Below, piece by piece: positions 1 to 6,431 of a DNA stretch of 7,514 bases (position 1 is its first letter; every line of letters begins with the position of its first letter). This stretch comes from Bacteroidia bacterium (GTDB taxonomy: Bacteria > Planctomycetota > Phycisphaerae > Phycisphaerales > SM1A02). A program made the translations under genes and the position numbers. The stretch is from positions 1 to 7,514 of the forward strand of contig JASGCG010000075.1 of the NCBI GenBank assembly GCA_030054235.1, written 5' to 3'. The notes below the pieces were generated by a model. It had not been told where the DNA came from. It did not search any database and was given only the letters and a program-made list of their open reading frames with translations.

Positions 1-748
1 CGTTGAGCATCTTGCGCAGTTCGAGCAAGGGATCCATGTTGAAGCGCATCGACACCTGGTAGTGCGGGATCGTGCTCTTGCTCTAGATGAGCCGGCGCGC
101 GATCGTCTGGCGCATGCCGCTGACCGCGACTTCGCGCGAGCCAGGGCCAGCCACGACCGGCATGCTCGCTGCGGCCGCGGGTGCAGGCGCGGCCACCACC
201 GGCATGATCGAGGCCGGGGCTGCCACCGCACCGGTGCCCTTGCGGGTCGCGGCGGCTTCGATGTCGCGCTTGATGACGCGGCCACCGGGACCGGTGCCGC
301 GCAGGCTGTTGATGTCGACGCCGAGTTCCTCGGCCATGCGGCGCGCGACCGGCGAGATGCGCGCGCGCGCTCCCGTATCGGCGTGGGCGCTGGGCATGAC
401 CACGGTGCCGGTCACGGCCACCGGGGCATCGGCCGATGCTGCGGCACGCGCGGCCGGGGCTGCAGTCGCCGCGGCGGGCTTGGCGCTGCCAGCCGACGAG
501 GCATCCTCGCCATCCAACGCGATGACCGCGATGGGCGTGCCGATCGCGACGCGGTCGCCCGCGCCGATGAGCAGCTTGGCCACGACGCCATCGTCGTAGG
601 TCTGCATCTCCATCGTGGCCTTGTCGGTCTCGACGTCAGCGAGCACGTCGCCGGTGGCGACCGTGTCGCCTTCCTTCACGTGCCACTTGATGACGGTGCC
701 GGCCTCCATCGTGTCGGAGAGGCGAGGCATGGTGACGGTCGTGGGCAT
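1..748 (-). CDS. pdhC: Pyruvate dehydrogenase E2 (dihydrolipoamide acetyltransferase), partial, with in-frame TAG
   Basis: E2 core subunit: it carries the acetyl group on lipoyl-lysine and transfers it to CoA. The ATG at 746-748 follows a good ribosome site (AGGAGA). Residues 1-80 are a single lipoyl domain with the ETDKATM motif, so Lys43 is the predicted lipoylation site. An Ala/Pro-rich linker follows (about 82-128). Residues 129-165 are a peripheral-subunit-binding domain (ARISPVARRMAEELGVD, then GTGPGGRVIKRDI). A second Ala/Pro linker runs to about 205, and the acyltransferase domain begins near 206 (SGMRQTIARRLI). The frame then meets TAG at 83-85, giving a 221-residue product. Beyond it the same frame reads SKSTIPHYQVSMRFN to the window edge, which is typical E2 sequence. 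Full-length E2 is usually over 400 residues, and the catalytic HxxxDG region would lie off the left edge. The gene may be a pseudogene, be read through, or contain a sequence error. Because E1 is of the pyruvate type, E2 is assigned to PDH rather than to another 2-oxoacid complex. Confidence 0.85.
83..85 (-). other. In-frame amber stop codon inside pdhC
   Basis: The minus-strand codon after ATC (Ile221) is TAG, and the 27 codons beyond it stay open and read as E2 acyltransferase sequence. In human E2 (DLAT) the matching segment, from memory, is RLMQSKQTIPHY, so the stop sits where Gln is found; other family members vary here. One C-to-T change from CAG, or one G-to-T change from GAG, would explain it. 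The stop lies within a CTAG tetranucleotide, and I saw no other CTAG in the window when reading by eye. Confidence 0.9.
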
Positions 749-752
749 GGTG

Positions 753-758
753 TCTCCT
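753..758 (-). promoter_or_regulatory. Ribosome binding site of pdhC
   Basis: AGGAGA on the minus strand, four bases upstream of the ATG at 746-748, lies in the 25-base gap after the pdhB stop. It fixes the pdhC start at MPTTVTMPRL, which is the expected beginning of a lipoyl domain. It excludes the longer open frame that runs back through pdhB. Confidence 0.7.
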
Positions 759-773
759 GGGATCGTCCGTGAT

Positions 774-1793
774 TCAGGCGCGGTAGAGGCAACTGCGCAC
801 CGCCTCGCAGATCCTGCGGGCGTTGGGCAGGTACTCCTGCTCGAGGTTGAACGCGTAGGGCGTGGGCACGTCGGCGCTGTGCACGCGGTGCACGAAGTTG
901 TCCAGGTCGTCGAAGCAGTGCTGGTGCACCTGGCTGGCCACTTCGCTGCCCGGGCTGCCAAAGCTCCACGACTGGTCGACGACGACGCAGTAGTTCGTCT
1001 TGCGCACGCTGCGCACGATCGAATCGATGTCGAGCGGGCGGATGGTGCGCATGTCGAGCACCTCGCACGAGATGCCCTCCTTGGCGAGTTCCGCTGCCGC
1101 ATCGAGGCAGAAGTTCACCGGGCGGCCGAACGACACGAGCGTGCAGTCGGTGCCCTCGCGGCGGACCTTGGCCTGGCCGAACGGGATGAGGTAGTCGCCC
1201 TCGGGGACAGGGCCCTTCATGCCGAGCATGCGCTCGCTCTCGAGGAAGAAGACCGGATCATCGTCGCGGATCGCGGTCGTCATCAGGCCCTTGGCATCCT
1301 CGGGGCAGCTGGGGATCGCCATCTTGAGGCCGGGAACGTTGCTGTAGAGACCCTCGACGCACCAGGAGTGCGTGGAGCCGAGCTGGCCGCCGGCGCCGTC
1401 GTTGCCGCGGAAGACGATCGGGCAGCCGAACTGGCCGCCCGACATGTAGAGCATCTTGGGCGCGTTGTTCAGGATCGGGTCGGCAGCCACGAGGCTGAAG
1501 GACCACGACATGAACTCGACGATCGGGCGCAGGCCCATCATGGCGGCGCCGATCGCCATGCCCGCGAAGCCCGACTCGGAGATGGGCGTGTCGATGATGC
1601 GGCGCGGGCCGAACTCGTCGAGCATGCCCTTGCTGACCTTGTAGGCGCCGTTGTACTGCGCGACTTCCTCGCCGAGCAGGAACACGCGCGGGTCGCGGCG
1701 CATCTCCTGGCTCATCGCCTCGCGCAGGGCATCACGGAACTCGATCTCGCGGGTGGCGGTCATGGTGGGGTCGATGACGGTGACGGTGCTCAT
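774..1793 (-). CDS. pdhB: Pyruvate dehydrogenase E1 component, beta subunit
   Basis: 339-residue beta chain of the alpha2beta2 E1 enzyme. With the alpha chain it binds thiamine diphosphate, decarboxylates pyruvate and reductively acetylates E2. Recognisable family segments are LGEEVAQYNGAYKVSKGM (residues 40-57, containing the conserved Glu pair that activates the cofactor), RIIDTPISESGFAGMAIGAAM (split at 65-85), EFMSWSFSL (93-101), MSGGQFGCPIVFRG (117-130), a His in STHSW (His142) at the family's active-site His position, EDAKGL (165-170), MRTIRPLD (248-255) and a C-terminal GADVPTPY-like SADVPTPYA (306-314). The closest match I recall is the mitochondrial/alphaproteobacterial type of PDH E1 beta, and length is normal for the family. 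The usual TEMGFAG reads SESGFAG here. The ATG lies 2 bases after the pdhA TGA, so the genes are surely cotranscribed and probably translationally coupled. An acetoin or branched-chain 2-oxoacid E1 beta is the main alternative, but similarity to PDH is stronger. Confidence 0.95.
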   Translation of the reverse strand: MSTVTVIDPTMTATREIEFRDALREAMSQEMRRDPRVFLLGEEVAQYNGAYKVSKGMLDEFGPRRIIDTPISESGFAGMAIGAAMMGLRPIVEFMSWSFSLVAADPILNNAPKMLYMSGGQFGCPIVFRGNDGAGGQLGSTHSWCVEGLYSNVPGLKMAIPSCPEDAKGLMTTAIRDDDPVFFLESERMLGMKGPVPEGDYLIPFGQAKVRREGTDCTLVSFGRPVNFCLDAAAELAKEGISCEVLDMRTIRPLDIDSIVRSVRKTNYCVVVDQSWSFGSPGSEVASQVHQHCFDDLDNFVHRVHSADVPTPYAFNLEQEYLPNARRICEAVRSCLYRA

Positions 1794-1795
1794 GG

Positions 1796-2938
1796 TCAGC
1801 GCAGGTCCTTCCTCTGCAGCATCTGCGGCAGGCTGGTGCCGTTGAACGGCCCGTGCGGCTCGACGAAGACGTCGTGGTAGAGCTCGGACATCGGCGGCTC
1901 GGGGCTGGCCTCGCTCCAGGCGATGGCCTCGCGCACTTCGTCGCGGATCTCCTTCTGCATCTCCTTGAGGACGGCCTCAGGAAGTTCGCCGCGCTCTTCG
2001 AGGTGCAGCTTCAGGCGGCCGATCGGATCGTCGCTCGCGTACTGGTTCTCTTCCTCAGGCGTGCGGTACTTGCGAGGGTCGCTCATCGAGTGGCCCTTGA
2101 AGCGGTAGCAGCGCATGTCGACGAAGGCCGGGCGGCTCTCGCGGCGGCACTTCTCGACGATCGCGCTCATGTCGTGGTAGACCGAGAGGCAGTCCATCCC
2201 ATCGACGACGTAGCCGTCGATGCCGTAGCCGATGGCCTTCGAGATGATGTCGTGGCCCATGGTGGTGCCGCGGTGGATGCTCGTGCCCATCGAGTAGCCG
2301 TTGTTCTCGCAGATGATCACGCACGGGATGTCGAGCAGGCCCGCGAGGTTCATCGCCTCGTGGATCGCGCCCTGGTTCAGCGCGCCGTCACCCAGGAACG
2401 CCAGCGCCACTCGGCTGTTGGGCCGGCCGTCGATCACTTCGTCCATGTACTTGCAGGCAAAGGCCAGGCCGACCCCGAGCGGGATCTGCGCGCCGACGAT
2501 GCCGTGGCCGCCGTACAGGTGGTGCTCGCGGTCGAACATGTGCATCGAGCCGCCCTTGCCCTTGGCGCAGCCGCCAATCTTGCCGAACATCTCGGCCATG
2601 CAGTGGCGGGCCGCCATCCCGCGGGCGAGTGCGTGCCCGTGGTCGCGGTAGGCCGTCACGATGGGGTCATTGGGGCGCACCGCGGCCGTGCAGCCGACGG
2701 CGATCGCTTCCTGCCCGATGTAGATGTGGCAGAAGCCCCCGATCTTCTTGTCCTGGTACTGCTGCATGCAGCGGTTCTCGAACTCCCGGATCATCAGCAT
2801 GTCGCGCAGCCACTGGCGGCAGAGCGCGGGATCGACCAGGTCGCGGCGACCGGTCGTGGCTGGGGCGGAGGTTCGCTCGCCGGGCTTGCCGTGGACATCG
2901 AACGGACGGGAAGTCGAGGGTTCGGAAAGCATGCTCAT
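1796..2938 (-). CDS. pdhA: Pyruvate dehydrogenase E1 component, alpha subunit
   Basis: 380-residue alpha chain of the thiamine diphosphate-dependent pyruvate decarboxylase (E1). After a variable, Ser/Pro-rich N-terminus of about 30 residues come LRDMLMIREFENRCMQQY (about 44-61) and GGFCHIYIGQEAIAVG (about 67-82). YRDHGHALARG and GKGGSMHMF follow (about 97-107 and 127-135). The thiamine diphosphate/Mg motif starts with GDGALNQGA (about 183-191) and closes about 30 residues on with ENNGYSMGTS (about 211-220). The loop YRFKGHSMSDPRKYRT (about 278-293) corresponds to the phosphorylation loop of mitochondrial E1 alpha; a bacterial kinase is not implied. I chose the ATG at 2936-2938, preceded by GAGAG. 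A TTG at 2950 and an ATG at 2932 are alternatives, as no start has a strong Shine-Dalgarno. The stop is TGA. First gene of a pdhA-pdhB-pdhC operon. Confidence 0.95.
   Translation of the reverse strand: MSMLSEPSTSRPFDVHGKPGERTSAPATTGRRDLVDPALCRQWLRDMLMIREFENRCMQQYQDKKIGGFCHIYIGQEAIAVGCTAAVRPNDPIVTAYRDHGHALARGMAARHCMAEMFGKIGGCAKGKGGSMHMFDREHHLYGGHGIVGAQIPLGVGLAFACKYMDEVIDGRPNSRVALAFLGDGALNQGAIHEAMNLAGLLDIPCVIICENNGYSMGTSIHRGTTMGHDIISKAIGYGIDGYVVDGMDCLSVYHDMSAIVEKCRRESRPAFVDMRCYRFKGHSMSDPRKYRTPEEENQYASDDPIGRLKLHLEERGELPEAVLKEMQKEIRDEVREAIAWSEASPEPPMSELYHDVFVEPHGPFNGTSLPQMLQRKDLR
1806..1810 (-). promoter_or_regulatory. Probable ribosome binding site of pdhB, inside pdhA
   Basis: AAGGA within a longer purine run (AGAGGAAGGA) lies in the last codons of pdhA, 12 bases before the pdhB ATG at 1791-1793. 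The spacing is a little long. Its position suggests translational coupling between the two E1 chains, which are needed in equal amounts. Confidence 0.45.
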
Positions 2939-2968
2939 GGTGGCTCTCAACCGAAGGAGAGTCCGACA

Positions 2969-2997
2969 GTTATAGGAGAACCGCGCGTCGGGGGCAA
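2969..2997 (-). promoter_or_regulatory. Candidate sigma70-type promoter of the pdhABC operon
   Basis: On the minus strand, TTGCCC (2997-2992) is separated by exactly 17 bases from TATAAC (2974-2969). The -35 box matches TTGACA at 4 of 6 positions and the -10 box matches TATAAT at 5 of 6. The -10 is a rare AT-rich patch in GC-rich DNA. Transcription would start near 2962, giving a leader of about 24 bases before the pdhA ATG. This is prediction by eye only. Confidence 0.5.
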
Positions 2998-3039
2998 GAC
3001 CGACCCATGCTGGTGCCTGGCTGCGGCGACTCCACCCGC

Positions 3040-3065
3040 CGATGGGTCGCGACGGTCACCCATCG
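3040..3065. repeat. Perfect 8-bp inverted repeat (hairpin)
   Basis: CGATGGGT (3040-3047) and ACCCATCG (3058-3065) are exact reverse complements around a 10-base loop. ATGGGTCG at 3042-3049 can pair instead with CGACCCAT at 3001-3008, so two alternative structures are possible. It lies between the protease stop and the pdh promoter. It could be part of a terminator or an operator; there is no T-run. Confidence 0.55.
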
Positions 3066-3082
3066 CAGGGCCCCGCCCGTGC

Positions 3083-3104
3083 GCGACCCGCGGAGGTGGG
3101 TCGC
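3083..3104 (-). terminator. Possible terminator hairpin downstream of the S41 protease gene
   Basis: GCGACCC (3083-3089) and GGGTCGC (3098-3104) form a perfect 7-bp stem with an 8-base loop, starting 19 bases after the protease stop codon. There is no U-tract after it on the minus strand, so intrinsic termination is not proven. It may instead protect the 3' end or belong to the GGGTCG motif cluster. Confidence 0.35.
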
Positions 3105-3123
3105 TGCGCCCCAGGGCGTTATC

Positions 3124-5412
3124 TCAGCTTGGCGGCGCGCCGCGGTCCGTCGAGAGCGCAGGCTGCACGGACTTGGGCCGCGCGGCCGTGCCAACCGCGG
3201 GCTCGGTCGCCAGGCGCGCCTGCAGGAGCATGAGCGCCAGATCGAGCTGCTCATCCACGCCCTCGGCCACCAGCGCACTCGGGTTGGGGCGCTCGTCCTT
3301 CGCACCCTTGCCGCTCTCGTCGATCTGGTCGGCCTTGGTGCGCAGGGTCTGGGCCTTCTCCTGCTGCTTGGGCCCCACGCGCACGACGACGTCGGGGTTC
3401 ACGCCCCAGTCGCCGGTGTTCAGGCGCTTGTGCACCAGGCGCCCCTTCTGCCCGGGCGCCGTCGGTGGCAAGGCGTAGTACTGCTGCGTGACCTTGACGG
3501 CGGCCTGGCGCGGACCATCGGTCACGCGCTGCACGGTCTGCACGCTGCCCTTGCCGAAGGTGCGATCGCCGATCACGATGCCGGCCTTGTACGCCTGCAG
3601 CGCGCCGCTCACGATCTCGCTGGCGCTGGCCGATTCGCGGTTCACGAGCACGACCAGCGGCAGCCCCGCGAGCTTGGCCTTGCTCGGCTTGGCGTAGTTC
3701 GTGCCCACGGTGCGGCCGTTGCGGTCCTGCACCTCGACGACCAGGCCACGGCTCACGAAGAGGTTGACCATGTCCACCGCCGCAGGCAGGAGCCCCCCCG
3801 GGTTGCCGCGAAGGTCAAGCACGAGCCCGCGCAGCTGGCCGGCCTTGCGCATCGCTTCGATGGCGTCGGCCATGTCGTCGAGCGTGTCATCATTGAAGCT
3901 CGTCACGCGCAGGTAGCCGATGCCCGCATCGGGATCGATCATCCAGTCCCACTCGGGCGTGCCGGCCTCGTCGATCGAGCGCTTCCACCAGCCGTTCACG
4001 GAGCGCATCTTGATGCGCTCGCGAATGAGCGGCACCTCGAGGTCGGTCGCCTGATCGCCCTCGCCGCGGCGGAGCTTCATGACGACCTGCTTGCCTGCGG
4101 GTCCGGTGATGGTCTCGACCGCCTTGTTGAGCGTCCAGCCTGCGGTCGGCATGCCGTTGACCTCGATGATGCGGTCGTTGGGCTGCACGCCCGCGCGCGC
4201 GGCCGGCCCACCCTCGAGCGGATTGGCGATCATGAGCTGGCGCTTGTCGTCGTAGCGCAGCAGGATGCCCACGCCGACGAAGTCGCCCTCGAGCTGCTGG
4301 TTGAAGCGTCGCAGGTTCTCCGGCCAGATGATCGACGAGTAGTCGTCGCCCTGGTCCTTCGAGAGCCGCTCGGTGGCGCCGGTGCCGAACTCGTGCAGCA
4401 GCACGTCGTGCGGGACCTTGATGGTGCGATCGTTTGCCTCGAGCATCGAGTCGACGGTCGCGCGCGCCCACGTGCCGCTGGCTCGCTCGGGCTTCGCGCC
4501 CGCGAGCGCATCGAGATCCTTGATGAAGGCGCCCACGACGGCGGGATCCTTGAGCGCAGGGAAGGTCTCATCGAGTGCCTTGGTCGTCGCGAGCAGGCGG
4601 ACCTGCTCGAGGCCGCCGCGCACGAGCGGCTCCCAGCCCTGGCCGCCGATGTGGGCCTCGGCCGCGGCCGAGAGCGCACCGAGCGTGAGGTTGCGCGAGA
4701 TGCCACCCACGACTTCCTTCCAGTCGTCGGCGGCGTCCTCGCTGAAGTCGGCGAAGTCATCATCGGGATCGACGCGCTTGGCCACGCTCTCGCGCAGCGC
4801 GTGCATGGCACGCGGGGCGTAGATCGCGATGAGCATGATGCGGTCGTTCAGGTCATTCAGCGCGCTCTCGGTGCGCTCGAAGGTTTCCTGGTCAATGCCG
4901 TCCTCGACCAAGACCTTCGCGCGGAAGGTCAACTCCTGCGCATAGAGCAGATCGCCCGCTGATTCAGCCTTGGCCGCCTCGGCGAGCGCGGTCTTGACGA
5001 GGTCGCGGAAGGCGGGCGTCGTCCCCCGCTGCTTCCATTCCTGCTCCGAGAGCAGATAGCGGATGTTCGCGCCGTCAACGAGCGCCTTGAGCAGCTCGCC
5101 CTTCGTCACGTGCTCGCCCATCTCCTTCTCGTGCTTCTCAAGGTCCGCCTTGCGCTCGGCTTCGCGCGCATCGTGATTGCGGGCGCGCTCGGCCACGCGC
5201 TCGCGCACCTTCTGCATCGCCGGCGAGTCGTCGGCCGGTGCGGCCTTGAGCAGCTCCTCGACCTTCGCTTGGTCGTCGGCCAAGGCGGCCGTCCAGAGCG
5301 CGTCGGCCCAGGCGGCGGCACCTGAGGGGGCATCGCCGGGCGCGGCGGCTGCCGTGGATGGCCCAAGCAGGATCGAACCGATGGCGACGAACGAGGCAAG
5401 CAGCGTGGTCAT
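3124..5412 (-). CDS. Secreted S41 family carboxyl-terminal processing protease (PDZ and peptidase domains)
   Basis: 762-residue serine protease of the Ctp/Prc class, which trims or degrades proteins at their C-termini outside the cytoplasm. Residues 1-24 look like a signal peptide: a hydrophobic segment (LLASFVAIGSILLG) ends in an Ala run suited to signal peptidase I. Residues 30 to about 365 form a long, mostly helical, charged N-terminal region, with likely coiled coil at about 80-105. I cannot assign it to a domain. FVGVGILLRY (378-387) begins the PDZ domain (to about 465), with GGPAARAGVQPNDRIIEVNG (401-420). The peptidase core follows, with GYLRVTSF (499-506) and LDLRGNPGG (532-540). NRESASASEI (591-600) supplies catalytic Ser596, and TFGKGSVQ (618-625) supplies Lys621, at the usual 25-residue spacing. 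A charged tail follows residue 690. The ATG at 5410-5412 has a GGAGG site; the frame stays open to 5817 but would overlap the divergent gene. Length exceeds typical CtpA (about 400-500). Confidence 0.93.
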   Translation of the reverse strand: MTTLLASFVAIGSILLGPSTAAAAPGDAPSGAAAWADALWTAALADDQAKVEELLKAAPADDSPAMQKVRERVAERARNHDAREAERKADLEKHEKEMGEHVTKGELLKALVDGANIRYLLSEQEWKQRGTTPAFRDLVKTALAEAAKAESAGDLLYAQELTFRAKVLVEDGIDQETFERTESALNDLNDRIMLIAIYAPRAMHALRESVAKRVDPDDDFADFSEDAADDWKEVVGGISRNLTLGALSAAAEAHIGGQGWEPLVRGGLEQVRLLATTKALDETFPALKDPAVVGAFIKDLDALAGAKPERASGTWARATVDSMLEANDRTIKVPHDVLLHEFGTGATERLSKDQGDDYSSIIWPENLRRFNQQLEGDFVGVGILLRYDDKRQLMIANPLEGGPAARAGVQPNDRIIEVNGMPTAGWTLNKAVETITGPAGKQVVMKLRRGEGDQATDLEVPLIRERIKMRSVNGWWKRSIDEAGTPEWDWMIDPDAGIGYLRVTSFNDDTLDDMADAIEAMRKAGQLRGLVLDLRGNPGGLLPAAVDMVNLFVSRGLVVEVQDRNGRTVGTNYAKPSKAKLAGLPLVVLVNRESASASEIVSGALQAYKAGIVIGDRTFGKGSVQTVQRVTDGPRQAAVKVTQQYYALPPTAPGQKGRLVHKRLNTGDWGVNPDVVVRVGPKQQEKAQTLRTKADQIDESGKGAKDERPNPSALVAEGVDEQLDLALMLLQARLATEPAVGTAARPKSVQPALSTDRGAPPS

Positions 5413-5484
5413 GGGGCCTCCAAGTGGCATTGTGGTAGTTCTATCGGCAATCCTCCGATCCGGTTCAGGACAAGCGACCCGAAC
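5413..5484. promoter_or_regulatory. Divergent intergenic region between the protease and zinc-ribbon genes
   Basis: 72 bases separate two genes that point away from each other, so both promoters are expected here or just inside the coding regions. The middle (about 5428-5455) is less GC-rich than its surroundings. I tried -35/-10 pairs on both strands and found none with good boxes at proper spacing, so no individual promoter is called. Confidence 0.4.
5417..5421 (-). promoter_or_regulatory. Ribosome binding site of the S41 protease gene
   Basis: GGAGG on the minus strand, four bases upstream of the ATG at 5410-5412, selects this start. The in-frame ATG at 5430 has no such site, and the chosen start puts a signal peptide at the N-terminus. 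Confidence 0.65.
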
Positions 5485-6408
5485 ATGGCACATCGCGATC
5501 AATCCCCTAAGCACCGGATCCGGCGCTGCCCCAGTTGCGGCCACGACTGCGGCGGCAAGTCCGGCGCAGTGCGCTGCCCGGAGTGCGGCGATCAGCTGCC
5601 GTCGGTGCGCGCCCGCCTGCCGGGCGAGGAAGGCCCGGACGCGTCCTTCCGGCAGGCCCTCGAGAGCCTGTGGCGCGCCGCCGCGATGACGGCGATCGTG
5701 GGAACCTGCGCGGCGACCTCGGTCGTGCCAGTCTTCACGGGTTTGCTGATCCTCGGCCTTGGAGGATTCCGGGCCATCGCGTGGTGGCGGCTCGATCGGG
5801 AAGGTTGGCTGAAGCACCCGTCGCTCGTCGTCTGGCAGCCGTGGATCAGGGGTGTGTCGATCGCCGAACTCTCATCGGCAGCGGCGCTGATCGTGGGCGC
5901 GACGATCTTTTCGGACACCCGATTCGGCCCCGTCATCGTGAGCGTGCTGCAGGCCTGCGTGCTCGCGGCCGTCGGGCTGCAGTTGGTGGGGTTGATGCGG
6001 ATCGTGCAAGGGCTGTGGCGGCACCTGCAGCTGCCGCCGCCAGAGTGGTTCGATGAACTGGCCCTGCCCGCCATGATCGTGGGCTGCATCGGCTGGGTCC
6101 AGGTGCCCGTCGGTCGTGCGCTCTCGCTCATGAACAAAGGCTCGGCCGGCGAGAAGATCCTGACGCTCGTCACCGTGATCGAAGTGCTCGGCTTGGTCGC
6201 GGCGGTCTTCGCGCTCTTCGTGCTCGTCGATCGCGCGAGCCGCGTCGCGCAAGCGGTCGGCCACCTTGAGGGACTGGACCCGCCGGCCGATCTCCCGCCA
6301 GACTGGGACGGCACGCGCAAACCGAAGCGCAAGACGGCCGAGGCCATTCCCGGCGCGGCGCGCGTGGCACGACGCCGCGACGACGACGATCCCATTCCGA
6401 TGGACTGA
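5485..6408 (+). CDS. Zinc-ribbon multi-pass membrane protein of unknown function
   Basis: 307 residues; I do not recognise a named family. The N-terminus carries a four-Cys zinc ribbon: CPSCG (Cys15, Cys18) and CPECG (Cys31, Cys34), with an extra Cys22. About four to five hydrophobic segments follow, roughly at 66-98 (long, possibly two), 125-142, 149-172, 192-212 and 228-248. The C-terminal 60 residues are hydrophilic and basic, then end in an acidic run (RRRDDDDPIPMD). An N-terminal CPxCG...CPECG ribbon ahead of membrane segments is frequent in planctomycete hypothetical proteins. The topology suggests an integral membrane protein with a cytoplasmic metal-binding head, but the function is open. 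The ATG at 5485 is chosen because it leaves the ribbon intact and clears the divergent gene. Only a weak AGGA lies 14 bases upstream. It ends in TGA and is followed two bases later by a strong hairpin. It faces away from the protease and towards trpE. Confidence 0.85.
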   Translation: MAHRDQSPKHRIRRCPSCGHDCGGKSGAVRCPECGDQLPSVRARLPGEEGPDASFRQALESLWRAAAMTAIVGTCAATSVVPVFTGLLILGLGGFRAIAWWRLDREGWLKHPSLVVWQPWIRGVSIAELSSAAALIVGATIFSDTRFGPVIVSVLQACVLAAVGLQLVGLMRIVQGLWRHLQLPPPEWFDELALPAMIVGCIGWVQVPVGRALSLMNKGSAGEKILTLVTVIEVLGLVAAVFALFVLVDRASRVAQAVGHLEGLDPPADLPPDWDGTRKPKRKTAEAIPGAARVARRRDDDDPIPMD

Positions 6409-6410
6409 AC

Positions 6411-6431
6411 GCGCCGTGCAGGGCACGGCGC
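6411..6431 (+). terminator. GC-rich hairpin directly after the zinc-ribbon gene
   Basis: GCGCCGTGC (6411-6419) and GCACGGCGC (6423-6431) are exact reverse complements with a 3-base loop, a 9-bp stem made almost entirely of G-C pairs. It begins two bases after the TGA stop. No T-run follows on either strand, so it may be a factor-assisted or bidirectional terminator between convergent genes. The right arm is also the start of the 28-bp tandem repeat. Confidence 0.5.

Larger units (their letters stand above)
2939..3123. other. Intergenic region between the S41 protease gene and pdhA
   Basis: 185 bases with no credible gene. Both flanking genes point left, so the region must end the protease transcript and start the pdh transcript. 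It contains the candidate pdh promoter and two hairpins. The hexamer GGGTCG or its complement CGACCC occurs four times in alternating orientation (3001-3006, 3044-3049, 3084-3089, 3098-3103). The first lies four bases upstream of the -35 box. Confidence 0.6.

Noticed and set aside
1..82. A separate downstream gene restarting after the TAG in pdhC (split E2).
   Set aside because: The ATG codons after the stop lie within conserved acyltransferase sequence and have no Shine-Dalgarno site. Restart would drop residues that belong to the domain.
749..1102. Extension of the pdhC frame upstream through pdhB.
   Set aside because: The extra residues are low-complexity and overlap pdhB. The ATG at 748 has a strong ribosome site and begins the lipoyl domain exactly.
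2951..2980. AGGAGA-like ribosome sites on the plus strand near 2955-2960 and 2974-2979.
   Set aside because: No credible plus-strand gene follows. On the minus strand the same bases are the leader and promoter of pdhA.
615..3478. Long plus-strand open frames opposite the pdh operon (615-1880 and 1853-3478).
   Set aside because: They mirror codons of pdhA, pdhB and pdhC, have biased composition and show no recognisable family features.
2629..4962. A 777-codon plus-strand open frame antisense to the S41 protease gene.
   Set aside because: It is rich in Arg, His, Ala and Gly with no domain motifs, and it overlaps well-supported minus-strand genes. Long antisense frames are common in GC-rich DNA.
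5413..5817. Extension of the protease frame upstream to 5817.
   Set aside because: It would overlap the zinc-ribbon gene on the other strand and bury the signal peptide. The GGAGG site supports the start at 5412.
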